DNA of 64,000 nucleotides from Herbidospora galbida (GCF_005233835.1 NZ_SZQA01000008.1:124001-188000), one strand, 5' to 3'. Shown: positions 19,765-30,424, counted from the stretch's first letter. Program-made: numbers and translations. Notes: generated by a model not told the origin, from the sequence alone.

Positions 19765-21246
19765 CTAGGAGACCTCGCACCCCGAGACGACCGGCAGCGG
19801 CGCCGGGCGCCCGATCGTGGGCATGCCGAGGTTGACCCCCTTGGCTGCGGCGGGCCGGCCCTGCCGGGCCTCCCACGCGTCGCCCGAGCGGGTGCGCCGG
19901 ACCCCGACGACCTTGTCGGCCACCAGGTGGTGCGGGGCCGCGTAGGTCACCTCGGCCGTGACGACGTCGCCGGGGCGGGCGTCGGCCCAGGCCACGTGGA
20001 CCAGCCGGTTGTCGGGCGCGCGGCCCGACAGCCGCCGGGTCGCGTCGTCTTTGCGGCCCTCGCCCTCGGCGATCAGCACCTCGACGACCCGCCCGGTCTG
20101 GGTCTTGTTCTCGGCCCAGGCGATCTCTTCCTGGACCTCGATGAGCCGGTCGTACCGCTCGCGGACGACCTCCTTCGGCACCTGGTCGGGCATGGTCGCG
20201 GCCGGGGTGCCGGGGCGGATCGAGTACTGGAAGGTGAAGGCGTTGGCGAACCGCGACTGCCGCACCACGTCGAGGGTGGCCTGGAAGTCTTCTTCGGTCT
20301 CGCCGGGGAAGCCGACGATGATGTCGGTCGAGATGGCGGCGTCGGGCATCGCGGCGCGGACCCGGGAGATGATCCCGAGGTACTTCTCGGCGCGGTAGGA
20401 GCGGCGCATCGCCTTCAGGACCCGGTCGGAGCCCGACTGCAGCGGCATGTGCAGCTGGTGCATCACGTTGGGGGTCTCGGCCATGGCGGCGATGACGTCG
20501 TCGGTGAAGGCGGCGGGGTGGGGCGAGGTGAACCTGACCCGCTCCAGGCCGTCGACGTCGCCGCAGGCGCGCAGCAGCTTGCCGAAGGCGAGCCGGTCGC
20601 CGAACTCGACGCCGTAGGTGTTCACGTTCTGCCCGAGGAGGGTGACCTCCATGACGCCCTGGTCGACCAGGGCCCTGATCTCGGCGAGGACGTCGCCGGG
20701 ACGGCGGTCCTTCTCCTTGCCGCGCAGGGCGGGCACGATGCAGAAGGTGCAGGTGTTGTTGCAGCCCACCGAGATGGCGACCCACGCGGCGTAGGCCGAC
20801 TCGCGCTTGGTCGGGAGGGTCGACGGGAAGACCGTCAGCGACTCCTCAAGCTCGACCTGCGACTCCTGCGCGATGCGGGCGCGTTCGAGGAGGGCGGGCA
20901 GGGAGCCGATGTTGTGGGTGCCGAAGACCACGTCGACCCACGGCGCGCGGCGCACGATCTCGCCCTGGTCCTTCTGCGCCATGCAGCCGCCGACGGCGAT
21001 CTGCATGCCCTCGCGGGCGGCCTTGATCGGGCGCAGGTGGCCGAGGTTGCCGTAAAGGCGGTTGTCGGCGTTCTCGCGCACGGCGCAGGTGTTGAACACG
21101 AGCACGTCGGGGGTGTCACCCTCGGGGGCGCGGACGTAGCCGGCGTCTTCGAGCAGGCCGGAGAGGCGCTCGGAGTCGTGGACGTTCATCTGGCACCCGT
21201 AGGTCCGTACTTCGTACGTGCGGGTGCTCTCCTCTGTCGCAGTCAT
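19765..21246 (-). CDS. miaB: tRNA-2-methylthio-N6-dimethylallyladenosine synthase
   Basis: 493 residues. MiaB is a radical-SAM methylthiotransferase that adds a methylthio group to i6A37, the product of MiaA. The N-terminal UPF0004 cysteines are in [25 protein letters not shown] and VGGCMAQ; the radical-SAM cluster motif is [11 protein letters not shown]; a C-terminal TRAM domain follows ([15 protein letters not shown]). ATG 21246 gives the normal N-terminus; the frame stays open far upstream but without family sequence. It is divergent from the sensor kinase gene, 93 bases apart. The C-terminal tail after the TRAM domain (about 40 residues) is longer than in E. coli. Confidence 0.95.
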   Translation of the reverse strand: MTATEESTRTYEVRTYGCQMNVHDSERLSGLLEDAGYVRAPEGDTPDVLVFNTCAVRENADNRLYGNLGHLRPIKAAREGMQIAVGGCMAQKDQGEIVRRAPWVDVVFGTHNIGSLPALLERARIAQESQVELEESLTVFPSTLPTKRESAYAAWVAISVGCNNTCTFCIVPALRGKEKDRRPGDVLAEIRALVDQGVMEVTLLGQNVNTYGVEFGDRLAFGKLLRACGDVDGLERVRFTSPHPAAFTDDVIAAMAETPNVMHQLHMPLQSGSDRVLKAMRRSYRAEKYLGIISRVRAAMPDAAISTDIIVGFPGETEEDFQATLDVVRQSRFANAFTFQYSIRPGTPAATMPDQVPKEVVRERYDRLIEVQEEIAWAENKTQTGRVVEVLIAEGEGRKDDATRRLSGRAPDNRLVHVAWADARPGDVVTAEVTYAAPHHLVADKVVGVRRTRSGDAWEARQGRPAAAKGVNLGMPTIGRPAPLPVVSGCEVS

Positions 21247-21339
21247 CTCAATCGACAAGCCTAGGCGCTCCGGCGAGCCCGCCACGCCCGGGACATTGTC
21301 CCGGGCGTCCAGGCATCGGCGTCTATATCCTGACGTGCG

Positions 21340-23241
21340 ATGACAACGAGGTGGGCCGTGGGCGTGGCCGGGCTCGCGGCGGCGGCCGTGGCGCTCGTCC
21401 TCGGGCTGGTCAACGGGCTCGGGCTGGTGGCGCTCAGTCATCTGCTCTACGCGGCGGCCTGCGTGCTGATCGGCACGATCATCGCGGTGAACCGGCCGCG
21501 CAACGCCGTGGGCGCTCTCCTGCTGACCGCCGGGCTGTCCTTCACGGCCCTCGACTTCTTCGGGCTGCTCGCGCTCTGGCGGCCGGAGCTGTCCCTGCTT
21601 GCCTGGCCGCAGAACTTCCTCTGGGTGCCGGCCAACCTGGCGATGGCCGCGATCCCCTTCTGCTTCCCCCACCGGCCGCTCCCCGCGCCGAAGCTGGTCA
21701 TCCCCGCCGTGGTCCTGGCCGCGCTCCCGTGCGCGTTCGCGCCGGGGCCCAACCAGCAGCTCGGGTACGGCGTCGCGGTGCCCAACCCCCTCGGGATCGA
21801 GGCCCTGGCCGGCGTCGCGAAGGTCATGGAGCCCGCGATCACCGTGGTCGCGGGCCTGCTGTTCCTGGTCGGCGCCGCCGGCCTCGCCCTCAGGGCCCGG
21901 CGGATCGAGCGGGCCCAGGTCCAGTGGCTCGTCTACGCCGTCTCGATCGCCGGCGTGGTCATCGTGCTCCGCCTGGCCGCCGGCCTGACCGACGACCTGC
22001 CCGACGCGATATGGCCCGTCGACAGCGGCTTCTGGGAGCTCGTCGGGACCGCCGCGATCACCCTCGTGATCGCCGCCATCGGCATCGCGATCGTGCGGCA
22101 CGGCCTGTTCGACATCGAGCTGGTCATCAACCGCACGCTCGTCTACGCCGTCCTGACCGCGTTCGTGACCGGCGGCTACGTCGCGGTCGTCGGCTATCTC
22201 GGCGCGGTCTTCGAGAGCCGGGACCTGCCGCTCTCGGTGGCCGCCGCAGCGGTCGTCGCCCTCGTCTTCGCCCCGCTCCGGGCCCGCGTCCAGCGCGCCG
22301 TCAACGTGCTCATGTACGGCCGCCGCGACGACCCCTACGCCGCCGTCGCCCACCTGGGGCGCAGCCTGGAGGTCCGGCCGGACGCCCGCGCGGCGGCCGA
22401 GTCGGTGGCCGAGGCGCTGAAGCTCCCCCACGCCGCCGTCGAACCGCTCGGCCACGTGGGAGATCCCGGGCTGGTGCGCCTGCCGCTGACGTACAAGAAC
22501 GAGCTCGTCGGGCACCTGGCCCTCGCGCCGCGCCCGGGGCAGCGGGAGTTCGGCACCCGCGACCTGCGGCTGCTGCGGGACCTGGCCCGGCAGCTGGGTC
22601 CTGTCGTGCACGCCGAACGGCTGGCCGCCGACCTGCGGGCCTCGCGGGAACGCCTGGTGGTGGCCCGCGAGGAGGAGCGGCGGCGGCTCAGGAGGGACCT
22701 GCACGACGGGCTCGGGCCGACGCTGGCCGCGCTGACCATGCGGGCCGAGGCGGTCCAGGACCTGGTCGACGACCCCAGGGCGCAGGACCTGCTGGAGGAG
22801 ATGATCGGCGCGGCCCAGGCGGCCACCGCCGACGTGCGGGCCCTCATCGACGGGCTGCGCCCGCCCGCCCTCGACACCCTCGGTCTCCTCGGGGCGCTGC
22901 GGGCCCATGTGGCGGGGCTGCCCGGAGAGCCTCGAATAGGTCTCGATCTGCCTGTCGACCTGCCCGAACTGTCGGCAGCCACCGAGGTGGCGGCATACCA
23001 TATCGCTGTCGAGGCGATCAACAACGCCCGCCGCCACTCAGGCGCGGACACCGTCACGCTCCGGCTCGTACCCTGGAAGAACCTGCTGGTCGAAGTCGTC
23101 GACGACGGCCGGGGCGCCGAGGGGCCACCGGGCATCGGCCTTACTTCTCTGCGCGAGAGGGCCGTCGAACTGGGCGGCTCGTTCGCGGTCATCACTGCGC
23201 GCGGCACCACCGTCCGGGCGCAGCTGCCGATGGGAGCCTGA
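21340..23241 (+). CDS. Membrane sensor histidine kinase
   Basis: 633 residues. The first 310 residues contain about 8-9 hydrophobic segments, a multi-pass sensor region of no known family. A degenerate GAF-like stretch follows, then a HisKA_3 dimerisation domain with the phospho-His in [18 protein letters not shown] (around residue 455) and a C-terminal ATPase domain ([16 protein letters not shown]-box, [23 protein letters not shown]-box). This is the NarX/LiaS type of kinase that pairs with NarL-type regulators. The partner gene starts on the next base after its stop. Signal unknown. Confidence 0.92.
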   Translation: MTTRWAVGVAGLAAAAVALVLGLVNGLGLVALSHLLYAAACVLIGTIIAVNRPRNAVGALLLTAGLSFTALDFFGLLALWRPELSLLAWPQNFLWVPANLAMAAIPFCFPHRPLPAPKLVIPAVVLAALPCAFAPGPNQQLGYGVAVPNPLGIEALAGVAKVMEPAITVVAGLLFLVGAAGLALRARRIERAQVQWLVYAVSIAGVVIVLRLAAGLTDDLPDAIWPVDSGFWELVGTAAITLVIAAIGIAIVRHGLFDIELVINRTLVYAVLTAFVTGGYVAVVGYLGAVFESRDLPLSVAAAAVVALVFAPLRARVQRAVNVLMYGRRDDPYAAVAHLGRSLEVRPDARAAAESVAEALKLPHAAVEPLGHVGDPGLVRLPLTYKNELVGHLALAPRPGQREFGTRDLRLLRDLARQLGPVVHAERLAADLRASRERLVVAREEERRRLRRDLHDGLGPTLAALTMRAEAVQDLVDDPRAQDLLEEMIGAAQAATADVRALIDGLRPPALDTLGLLGALRAHVAGLPGEPRIGLDLPVDLPELSAATEVAAYHIAVEAINNARRHSGADTVTLRLVPWKNLLVEVVDDGRGAEGPPGIGLTSLRERAVELGGSFAVITARGTTVRAQLPMGA

Positions 23242-23877
23242 ATGGACCAGATCCGCGTCTTGCTCGTCGACGACCACCCCGCGTTCCGGGCGGGTCTGTC
23301 GGCGCTGCTCAAGCCGGTGCGTGAGATCGCGATCGCCGACGAGGCGTCCACCGGCGAGCAGGCCCTGGCGCTCGTCGGCGGGGTGCAGCCCGACGTGGTG
23401 CTGATGGACCTGGCCATGCCCGGCATGGGCGGGGTGGCCGCGACCGAACGGCTGGTGCGCGACCACCCGCACATCCGGGTGCTGGTGCTGAGCATGGCCG
23501 ACGACGACGACTCGGTCTTCGCCGCCCTCAGGGCCGGCGCGCGGGGCTACGTGCTGAAGGGCGCCAGGAAGGTCGAGCTGGTGCGGTCGATCCTGGCCGT
23601 GCACGGCGGCGAGGCGATCTTCGGGCCGGCCATCGCGTCCCGGCTGACCGGCTACTTCACCGGTCTGGCCAGGCGCGAGCAGGGCTTCCCCGAGCTGACC
23701 GCCCGGGAGCGGGAGATCCTGATCCTGATGTCGAGTCACCTGACCAACCCGGTGATCGCCGAGCGGCTCGGGCTGAGCGGCAAGACGGTCCGCAACCACG
23801 TGTCGAGCATCTTCGCCAAGCTGCACGTCGCCGACCGCGCCGAAGCGATCATGCGAGCGCGCGAGTCGGGGTTCTGA
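23242..23877 (+). CDS. NarL/LuxR-type response regulator
   Basis: 211 residues. The receiver domain has the acidic pair D10/D11, phospho-acceptor Asp56 in VVLMDLAMPGMGG, and Lys in GYVLKGA. The C-terminal LuxR helix-turn-helix reads ELTAREREILILMSS and LGLSGKTVRNHVSSIFAKL. ATG 23242 directly follows the kinase stop, so the pair is coupled. Its regulon is unknown; the convergent membrane protein gene overlaps its 3' end by 29 bases and is not an obvious target. Confidence 0.93.
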   Translation: MDQIRVLLVDDHPAFRAGLSALLKPVREIAIADEASTGEQALALVGGVQPDVVLMDLAMPGMGGVAATERLVRDHPHIRVLVLSMADDDDSVFAALRAGARGYVLKGARKVELVRSILAVHGGEAIFGPAIASRLTGYFTGLARREQGFPELTAREREILILMSSHLTNPVIAERLGLSGKTVRNHVSSIFAKLHVADRAEAIMRARESGF

Positions 23878-24478
23878 GCAGGTCGCGGGCCACCCACCCG
23901 AGCGCGGCCAGTTCCAGCAGCGACCCGATCGACTGGACGGCGGGCGAGGAGCCCGCCACCGCGAACGGCACCGCGATGCCGGCCACCACCGCCACCGGCA
24001 CCCACCACGGGGCGGCCTTCTTGACCGCCAGGCCGATTAGCAAAACCAGCGTGCCGACGTGGGTGAGGAAGCCGGGGAACAGCATGCCGAACAGGAAGCC
24101 GGGCAGCTCGTTCGCCGCCGCGGTGACCTGCTTCGCCGTCTCGGCGGGCACGGTCTGGGCCAGCGCCAGGTCGTAGAAGTCGGTCGTGAACAGGGTGCAG
24201 GCCGCCGCCGCGCCGAACAGGCCCAGCGTCAGGCCCGTGTTGGCCAGGCCCCTGGCCTTCGGGTAGAGGAGCGCGGCCAGGCCGAAGTAGGCCGGGATCA
24301 TCGCGAGGGTGGCGTACAGGAACAGCAGGCCGCTGACCTGCACCTGGCCGGGCATGGAGGCGAAGACGGCCGGGTCGTGCTCCTCGCCGGGCGGCGAGGT
24401 GAGGAAGGCGGCGAAGAGCAGGACGGGCCAGGCGACCAGCGCGCCCGCGGCGACGACGCGCCGGTAGTTATCGGTCAT
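23849..24478 (-). CDS. Multi-pass membrane protein, unknown (DUF4386-like pattern)
   Basis: 209 residues from ATG 24478, preferred over ATG 24514 because it begins just before the first membrane segment. Six hydrophobic segments are visible (for example AAGALVAWPVLLFAAFLT, GLLFLYATLAMIPAYFGLAA, THVGTLVLLIGLAV). The overall pattern recalls DUF4386-type integral membrane proteins, but no diagnostic motif is seen, so this is weak. Overlaps the response-regulator gene tail to tail by 29 bases. Confidence 0.6.
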   Translation of the reverse strand: MTDNYRRVVAAGALVAWPVLLFAAFLTSPPGEEHDPAVFASMPGQVQVSGLLFLYATLAMIPAYFGLAALLYPKARGLANTGLTLGLFGAAAACTLFTTDFYDLALAQTVPAETAKQVTAAANELPGFLFGMLFPGFLTHVGTLVLLIGLAVKKAAPWWVPVAVVAGIAVPFAVAGSSPAVQSIGSLLELAALGWVARDLLRTPTRALA

Positions 24479-24578
24479 GCCCTCAGCAAACCGATGCCGT
24501 GCCCCAAACCTCATGAGTCAGACTCGGGAAGATTGTCCCAACCAGCCGGGATGACCAGGACAGCCGTGATGTGATCGG

Positions 24579-24584
24579 TATAAC
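24579..24584 (+). promoter_or_regulatory. Candidate -10 element for gluABCD
   Basis: TATAAC lies 44 bases upstream of the gluA start in the 149-base divergent intergenic region. No good -35 is visible at 16-18 bases. No clear Shine-Dalgarno precedes gluA ATG 24628, so a second start site closer to the gene is possible. Confidence 0.3.
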
Positions 24585-24627
24585 TCCGCTGCTGACTTGG
24601 AGATATACCCCCTTTACGTTGACTCCC

Positions 24628-25383
<756 letters not shown>

Positions 25384-25394
25384 AGGTGGCTGTC

Positions 25395-26204
25395 ATGCGT
25401 GTCCGTCGAATTGGTGCCGTCCTGATGACCGCCGCCGCACTGGCGGCGTCCTTGACCGCGTGCAGCGGTGGCGACGACAAGTTCGTCATCGGCGTGAAGT
25501 TCGACCAGCCCGGTCTGGGCCTGAAGCAGACCGACGGTTCGGTGAAGGGTTTCGACGTCGACGTCGCCGCCTACATCGCCAAGGAGCTCGGCTACACCCC
25601 CGAGCAGATCGAGTGGAAGGAGACCGTGTCGGCCAACCGCGAGCCCTTCATCCAGCAGGGCCAGGTCGACATGGTGGTGGCGACCTACTCGATCACCGAC
25701 AAGCGCAAGGAGGTCATCTCCTTCGCCGGTCCTTATCTGGTCACCGGCCAGGACATCCTGACCCGCGCCGACGACACCACGATCACCGGCCAGGACAGCC
25801 TCCAGACCAAGAAGGTCTGCGGCGCCCAGGGCTCCAGCTCCCCGGCGCGCCTGGTCGAGAAGTTCGGCGAGGAGTGGAAGGGCCAGTACCTGACCGAGCA
25901 GCAGGGCTACGGCGCCTGCCTGCCGCTGCTGGAGCAGGGCCAGGTCGACGCGATCTCCACCGACGCCACCATCCTGGCCGGCTTCGCCGCCCAGAGCCCC
26001 GGCAAGTTCCGCCTCGTCGGGCAGGTCTTCTCCGAGGAGAAGTACGGCGTCGGCCTCAAGAAGGACGACAAGGAGACCCGCGACAAGGTCAACGCGGCCA
26101 TCGAGAAGATGTTCTCCGACGGCTCGTGGAAGAAGGCCGTGGACGCGAACTTCGGCGAGTTCGCCCCCAACTTCGCGACCCCGCCCGCCCTGGAGAAGTA
26201 CTGA
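25395..26204 (+). CDS. gluB: Glutamate-type ABC transporter substrate-binding lipoprotein
   Basis: 269 residues from ATG 25395 (AAGGTGG upstream; GTG 25386 is the alternative). The signal peptide ends in the lipobox SLTACSG. The mature protein is a family 3 periplasmic-type binding protein: GFDVDVAAYIAKELGY near the N-terminus, ATYSITDKRKEVISFAGPY (the Thr/Arg pair expected to hold the ligand alpha-carboxylate), and FSEEKYGVGLKKDD. It captures the amino acid outside and delivers it to GluC/GluD. Glutamate is inferred from gene order. Confidence 0.9.
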   Translation: MRVRRIGAVLMTAAALAASLTACSGGDDKFVIGVKFDQPGLGLKQTDGSVKGFDVDVAAYIAKELGYTPEQIEWKETVSANREPFIQQGQVDMVVATYSITDKRKEVISFAGPYLVTGQDILTRADDTTITGQDSLQTKKVCGAQGSSSPARLVEKFGEEWKGQYLTEQQGYGACLPLLEQGQVDAISTDATILAGFAAQSPGKFRLVGQVFSEEKYGVGLKKDDKETRDKVNAAIEKMFSDGSWKKAVDANFGEFAPNFATPPALEKY

Positions 26205-26217
26205 TCTGACCGGCTCC

Positions 26218-26246
26218 CGGCCCTCCCCTCGGGGAGGGCCGTTTCT
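26218..26246 (+). terminator. Hairpin between gluB and gluC (attenuator-like)
   Basis: A perfect 10-bp stem (CGGCCCTCCC with GGGAGGGCCG) around the tetraloop CTCG is followed by TTTCT. It starts 13 bases after the gluB stop and ends 18 bases before the gluC start. Placed inside the operon, it probably lowers permease expression relative to the binding protein, or stabilises the gluAB message. Confidence 0.75.
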
Positions 26247-26263
26247 CATGGGGAGGTGGGGGC

Positions 26264-26932
26264 GTGGGCGCCCTCGTCGAAGAGTTCCCGGTCATCCTGG
26301 GCGCGTTCTGGCTGACCATACGGCTCACGCTGGCCAGCGCCGTGGCGGCGCTGGTGCTGGGCACCGTCCTGGCCGCCATGCGGGTCAGCCCGTTCGGGGT
26401 GCTGCGCGGGGTGGCCACGGCGTACGTCAACACGCTGCGGAACACGCCGCTGACCCTAGTGATCGTGTTCTGCGGGCTCGGCCTCGGGCTGGTGCTCGAC
26501 GTGTCGTTCTCCGAGTCGCTGTCGACCAACTACCTGTGGCTGTCGATCATCGGGCTGTCGGCGTACACGGCCGCGTTCGTCTGTGAGGCGATCAGGTCGG
26601 GCATCAACACCGTGCCCGTCGGGCAGGCCGAGGCGGCGCGGGCGCTGGGGCTGACGTTCACCCAGAACCTGCGGTTCATCGTGCTGCCGCAGGCGTTCCG
26701 GGCGATCATCGCGCCGCTGGGCAGCCTGCTGATCGCGCTGACGAAGAACACCACGGTCGCCGCCGCGATCGGCGTGGCCGAGGCGTCGCTGACGATGAAG
26801 TCCCTGTTCGAACGGCACCAGGACTCGGTGGTCGCGATCTTCTTCGGGTTCGCGCTGGCCTTCCTCGTGCTCACCCTCCCCACCGGCCTGTTCTTCGGCT
26901 GGCTGTCCCGACGGCTGAAGGTGGTCCGATGA
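26264..26932 (+). CDS. gluC: Glutamate-type ABC transporter permease
   Basis: 222 residues from GTG 26264, with GGGAGGTGG just upstream. The protein has about five membrane segments, and the cytoplasmic EAA loop reads EAARALGLTFTQNLRFIVLPQAFRA when its parts are joined (residues about 125-150; key EAARALG and LPQAF). It is the HisM/GlnP type of amino acid permease and should pair with GluD. Its stop overlaps the gluD ATG in an ATGA. Expression may be tuned by the hairpin before it. Confidence 0.92.
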   Translation: MGALVEEFPVILGAFWLTIRLTLASAVAALVLGTVLAAMRVSPFGVLRGVATAYVNTLRNTPLTLVIVFCGLGLGLVLDVSFSESLSTNYLWLSIIGLSAYTAAFVCEAIRSGINTVPVGQAEAARALGLTFTQNLRFIVLPQAFRAIIAPLGSLLIALTKNTTVAAAIGVAEASLTMKSLFERHQDSVVAIFFGFALAFLVLTLPTGLFFGWLSRRLKVVR

Positions 26933-27783
26933 GCACCGTCCTGTACGACACCCCGGGCCCGCGCGGGATCCTGCGCAACCGGATCCTGACGTTCGTCTTC
27001 GCCGTCGCGCTGCTGGCCGGGCTCTACTTCGCCTACGTGAAGTTCGACGAGAAGGGCCAGTTCGACGCGGCCCTGTGGGAGCCGTTCCTGCAGGGCGACG
27101 TGTGGGTGAACCTGATCATCCCGGGCCTGGTGAACACCCTGTCGGCGGCCGCCGTGGCGGCGCTGATCGCGGTGCCGTTCGGGTTCGTGTTCGGCATCGC
27201 CCGCCTGTCGGAGCACAAGTGGATCAGGGTGCCCGCCGGGGCGGTGGTGGAGTTCTTCCGCGCCATCCCGCTGCTCATCATGATCTTCTTCGCCCAGTAC
27301 GGCGGCTCGGCCGTGCTCGGACTCACCGTGACCTCGTTCACGGCCGTCGTGTTCGGGCTGGTGCTCTACAACGGGTCGGTGCTGGCGGAGATCGTCCGGG
27401 CCGGGATCCAGTCGCTGCCGCGCGGCCAGACCGAGGCCGCGCTCGCCGTCGGGCTGCGCAAGGGGCAGGTCATGCGGCTGATCCTGCTGCCGCAGGCGGT
27501 GACCGCGATGATGCCGGCCATCGTCAGCCAGCTCATCGTGCTGCTCAAGGACACCGCGCTCGGTTTCATCGTGGCGTTCGAGGACCTGCTGAACGCGGGC
27601 GCCCGCATCCTGCCCGCGAACTTCCGCAACCTGATCCCGGCGGTCATCGTCGTCGCGATCATCTACATCATCATCAACGTCCTGGTCGGGCTGCTCGCCA
27701 ACTGGCTGGAACGCCGTTCCCGCCGCAGTCGCAAGACCACGATCAAGCCCATCGAGGCCCCCCAGTCGGTCGGGGTGGGGTAA
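26929..27783 (+). CDS. gluD: Glutamate-type ABC transporter permease
   Basis: 284 residues, longer than GluC because of an extra N-terminal stretch and a basic C-terminal tail (RRSRRSRKTTIK), as in other GluD proteins. The EAA loop is TEAALAVGLRKGQVMRL with LPQAV. About five to six membrane segments. Starts in an ATGA overlap with gluC. Together with gluA and gluB this completes the importer. The following gene, an extra binding protein, begins 9 bases after its stop. Confidence 0.92.
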   Translation: MSTVLYDTPGPRGILRNRILTFVFAVALLAGLYFAYVKFDEKGQFDAALWEPFLQGDVWVNLIIPGLVNTLSAAAVAALIAVPFGFVFGIARLSEHKWIRVPAGAVVEFFRAIPLLIMIFFAQYGGSAVLGLTVTSFTAVVFGLVLYNGSVLAEIVRAGIQSLPRGQTEAALAVGLRKGQVMRLILLPQAVTAMMPAIVSQLIVLLKDTALGFIVAFEDLLNAGARILPANFRNLIPAVIVVAIIYIIINVLVGLLANWLERRSRRSRKTTIKPIEAPQSVGVG

Positions 27784-27791
27784 GCCTTTAC

Positions 27792-28571
27792 GTGTCGGTT
27801 CGCCGAGATCGGCGATCAAGATCTGATCCTGATCGGGTGTGGCGCGTCGTCTCCGCGGGTATCGCGGCCCTCTCGATCGCGGCCGGGCTCACGGGCTGTT
27901 CGGGCACCGGCCTTCTGATCGGCGTCCGGGCCGGCCAGCCCGGCCTGGCCGAGATGCTGCCCGGCGGCGGCTGGTCCGGTTTCGACATCGCCGTGGCCCA
28001 CTACGTGGCCCGGCAGCTCGGCTACCGGAAGGACCAGATCCGGTACACCACCGATCTCGACTCGGCCGACCTGGTGATGGGTCCGGCGCGGGAGCCGTAC
28101 GTCGGGCCCTACCTGGTCGCGGCCAAGGACATCCTGGTCCGGGCCCGCGACCGCGACCGGACGCTGAAAGACCTGGCGGGCGGGCTCGTGTGCGGCACCC
28201 GGGCCGACACCCTGGGCCTGACCGGCCGGTTCGGCGCCGCATGGCGGGCCGCCCACCTGGCCGAGGCCAACGTGCCGGCCGCGTGCGGGCCCCTGCTGGC
28301 CGACCGGCGCACCGACGCCATCATCGCCGACGCGCCCGTGCTGGCCGGCCTGTCGGCCCAGTACCCCGGCCGGTTCCGGCTGGTCGGACGCCCTCTCGCG
28401 CAGGAACGGTACGGCATCGGCCTGTCGGAGCGGACCGAGTCGTGGCGCGACGACATCGAGGACGCGCTGCGCCAGATGTACGACGACGGTTCGTGGCACC
28501 GGGCCGTGATCGACTACCTGGGCGAGCTCGCCACTCAATACGAAATGCCGCCGGCCCTGGAAAAGCGCTAA
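27792..28571 (+). CDS. Second, eroded GluB-like binding lipoprotein
   Basis: 259 residues if GTG 27792 is used; GTG 27837, just before the hydrophobic segment, is an alternative and neither has a good ribosome site. The signal ends in the lipobox GLTGCSG. The rest aligns with GluB over its whole length (GFDIAVAHYVARQLGY; GRFRLVGRPLAQERYGIGL; shared C-terminal PPALEK), so it arose by duplication. About 16 residues are missing in the middle of lobe 1, including the Thr/Arg region used by GluB to bind the ligand. It may bind something else or act as a regulator rather than a normal receptor. Confidence 0.75.
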   Translation: MSVRRDRRSRSDPDRVWRVVSAGIAALSIAAGLTGCSGTGLLIGVRAGQPGLAEMLPGGGWSGFDIAVAHYVARQLGYRKDQIRYTTDLDSADLVMGPAREPYVGPYLVAAKDILVRARDRDRTLKDLAGGLVCGTRADTLGLTGRFGAAWRAAHLAEANVPAACGPLLADRRTDAIIADAPVLAGLSAQYPGRFRLVGRPLAQERYGIGLSERTESWRDDIEDALRQMYDDGSWHRAVIDYLGELATQYEMPPALEKR

Positions 28572-28612
28572 CCGCACGACATCATCAGCCGCGTTCGGGC
28601 AGGATGCCGTGC

Positions 28613-30424
28613 ATGCTCCCCGAGCGCACGCCGTTGCCGTACGCCGCCCGCATATCCACCGCCGACGTGGCCCGGTCGGGCCTCAACCTCGGCTTCCCGA
28701 CCGTGATCGGCGACGAGGTGTGGTGGGAGGAGGACCGGCCGGCCCAGAACGGCCGCCGGACCATCGTCCACCGCGCCGCCGACGGGCGGCGGCGCGAGAT
28801 CCTGCCCGCGCCCTGGGACGCGCGGACGCGGGTGCACGAATACGGCGGACGGTCCCATCTCGTCGTCCCCGAGCTCGGGGTCGTCTTCGCCGAGCACTCC
28901 GACCAGCGGCTCTACCTGATCTCCGACGGAACGCCGCGGGCGATCACCGACGAGGGCGACTGCCGCTACGCCGACCTGTCGTGGGCGGGCGGGCGGATAT
29001 TCGGCGTACAGGAACGCCACCACGACGACGGCAAGGTGGAGCGCGCCGTCGTGGCCGTCTCGCTCGACGGCTCGATCTCGGTCATCGCGTCGGGGTGCGA
29101 CTTCTACGCCTCCCCCACCGTCTCGCCCGACGGGGAGCACGTGGCGTACGTCTGCTGGAACCATCCCCGCATGCCGTGGGTGGGCACCGAGCTGCGCATC
29201 ACCCGGATCGACGACGGCTCGTCGTGGACGGTCAAGGGCGGGCAGTCCGAGTCGGTGCTCGCGCCGGCCTGGAAGGACGACCGCAACCTCTACCTGGTGT
29301 CCGACTGGTCGGGCTGGTGGAACATCTACCAGATCGGCATGTTCGGCACCTCGCCCCGGGCGCTCTACCCGGCCGAGGAGGAGTTCGCGGGGCCGCTGTG
29401 GCAGCTCGGCGGACGGCCCTACGTGGTGCTCGGCCCCGACCGGCTGGGCGTGCTCCACGGGCAGGGCAACCTGCGGCTGGGCGTGCTCGACGTCGAGGCG
29501 GGCGTGCTGACCGACCTCGACGTCCCCTACGACGGCTTCCACCCGGAGCTGTCGGCCGACGGCCGGACGCTGGTCGGCGTCGGCTACGGCTGGGACGTGC
29601 CGCGCTCGGTCGTCCGCGTCGACACGGTGACCGGCCGGGTCGAGGGGCTGCGCCGCGACATCCCCGAACTCCCCGACGTGGCCTACCTGCCCCGGCCGTC
29701 GGAGGTGATGATCGACCACCGGGTGCCCGCCTACCTCTACGCCCCTCTCGACGCCACCGGCCCGTCCCCGTTCGTGGTGTTCGCCCACGGCGGCCCCACC
29801 GGCCACGTGACGACCGAGCTGAGCCTGGCGCGGGCCTTCTTCACCACCCGCGGCATCGGGGTGCTCGACGTGAACTACGGCGGCTCGACCGGCTACGGGC
29901 GGGCCTACCGCGAGAAGCTGCGCGGCCAGTGGGGCGTGGTCGACGTCGACGACGTGATCGCCGCCGCCGAGTGGCTGGCCTTCTCGGGCCACGCCGACCC
30001 CGAACGCATCGCGATCCGCGGCGGCAGCGCCGGAGGCTGGACCGTCCTGGCGGCCTGCGCCGCCTCCGACGTGTTCACGGGGGGCGTGTCGATCGCCGGG
30101 GTCACCTCGCTGGGCCCGCTCCTCGAAGCGACCCACGACTTCGAGTCCCGGTACGCCGACTGGCTCGCCGGCCCCGACGGGCGGCGTCGCGAACCGCTGG
30201 CCCGGGTCGGCGAGATCGACTGTCCGGTGCTGCTGCTGCAGGGACAGAACGACCCGGTCGTGCCGCCGTCACAGGCCGAGACCTTCTGCGCGGCGCTCAC
30301 CGCCCGGGGTGTCCCGTGTACGTATCTCGCCTTCGAGGGCGAGGGGCACGGGTTCCGCAGGCTGGAGACCAAGACCGCCGCCCTCGCCGCCGAACTCTCG
30401 TTCTACCTGCAGATATTTGGCTGA
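28613..30424 (+). CDS. S9 family prolyl oligopeptidase-like serine peptidase
   Basis: 603 residues from ATG 28613 (AGGA 9 bases upstream; ATG 28604 possible). The N-terminal half shows beta-propeller-like repeats (SPDGEHVAYVCWN, ELSADGRTLVGVGYG). The C-terminal alpha/beta-hydrolase domain has the nucleophile Ser in RGGSAGGWT, the Asp in QNDPVVPP, and the His in EGEGHGF. No signal peptide, so it is probably a cytoplasmic acylaminoacyl/dipeptidyl-peptidase-type enzyme. The 3' end overlaps the convergent membrane protein gene by 156 bases. Confidence 0.9.
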   Translation: MLPERTPLPYAARISTADVARSGLNLGFPTVIGDEVWWEEDRPAQNGRRTIVHRAADGRRREILPAPWDARTRVHEYGGRSHLVVPELGVVFAEHSDQRLYLISDGTPRAITDEGDCRYADLSWAGGRIFGVQERHHDDGKVERAVVAVSLDGSISVIASGCDFYASPTVSPDGEHVAYVCWNHPRMPWVGTELRITRIDDGSSWTVKGGQSESVLAPAWKDDRNLYLVSDWSGWWNIYQIGMFGTSPRALYPAEEEFAGPLWQLGGRPYVVLGPDRLGVLHGQGNLRLGVLDVEAGVLTDLDVPYDGFHPELSADGRTLVGVGYGWDVPRSVVRVDTVTGRVEGLRRDIPELPDVAYLPRPSEVMIDHRVPAYLYAPLDATGPSPFVVFAHGGPTGHVTTELSLARAFFTTRGIGVLDVNYGGSTGYGRAYREKLRGQWGVVDVDDVIAAAEWLAFSGHADPERIAIRGGSAGGWTVLAACAASDVFTGGVSIAGVTSLGPLLEATHDFESRYADWLAGPDGRRREPLARVGEIDCPVLLLQGQNDPVVPPSQAETFCAALTARGVPCTYLAFEGEGHGFRRLETKTAALAAELSFYLQIFG

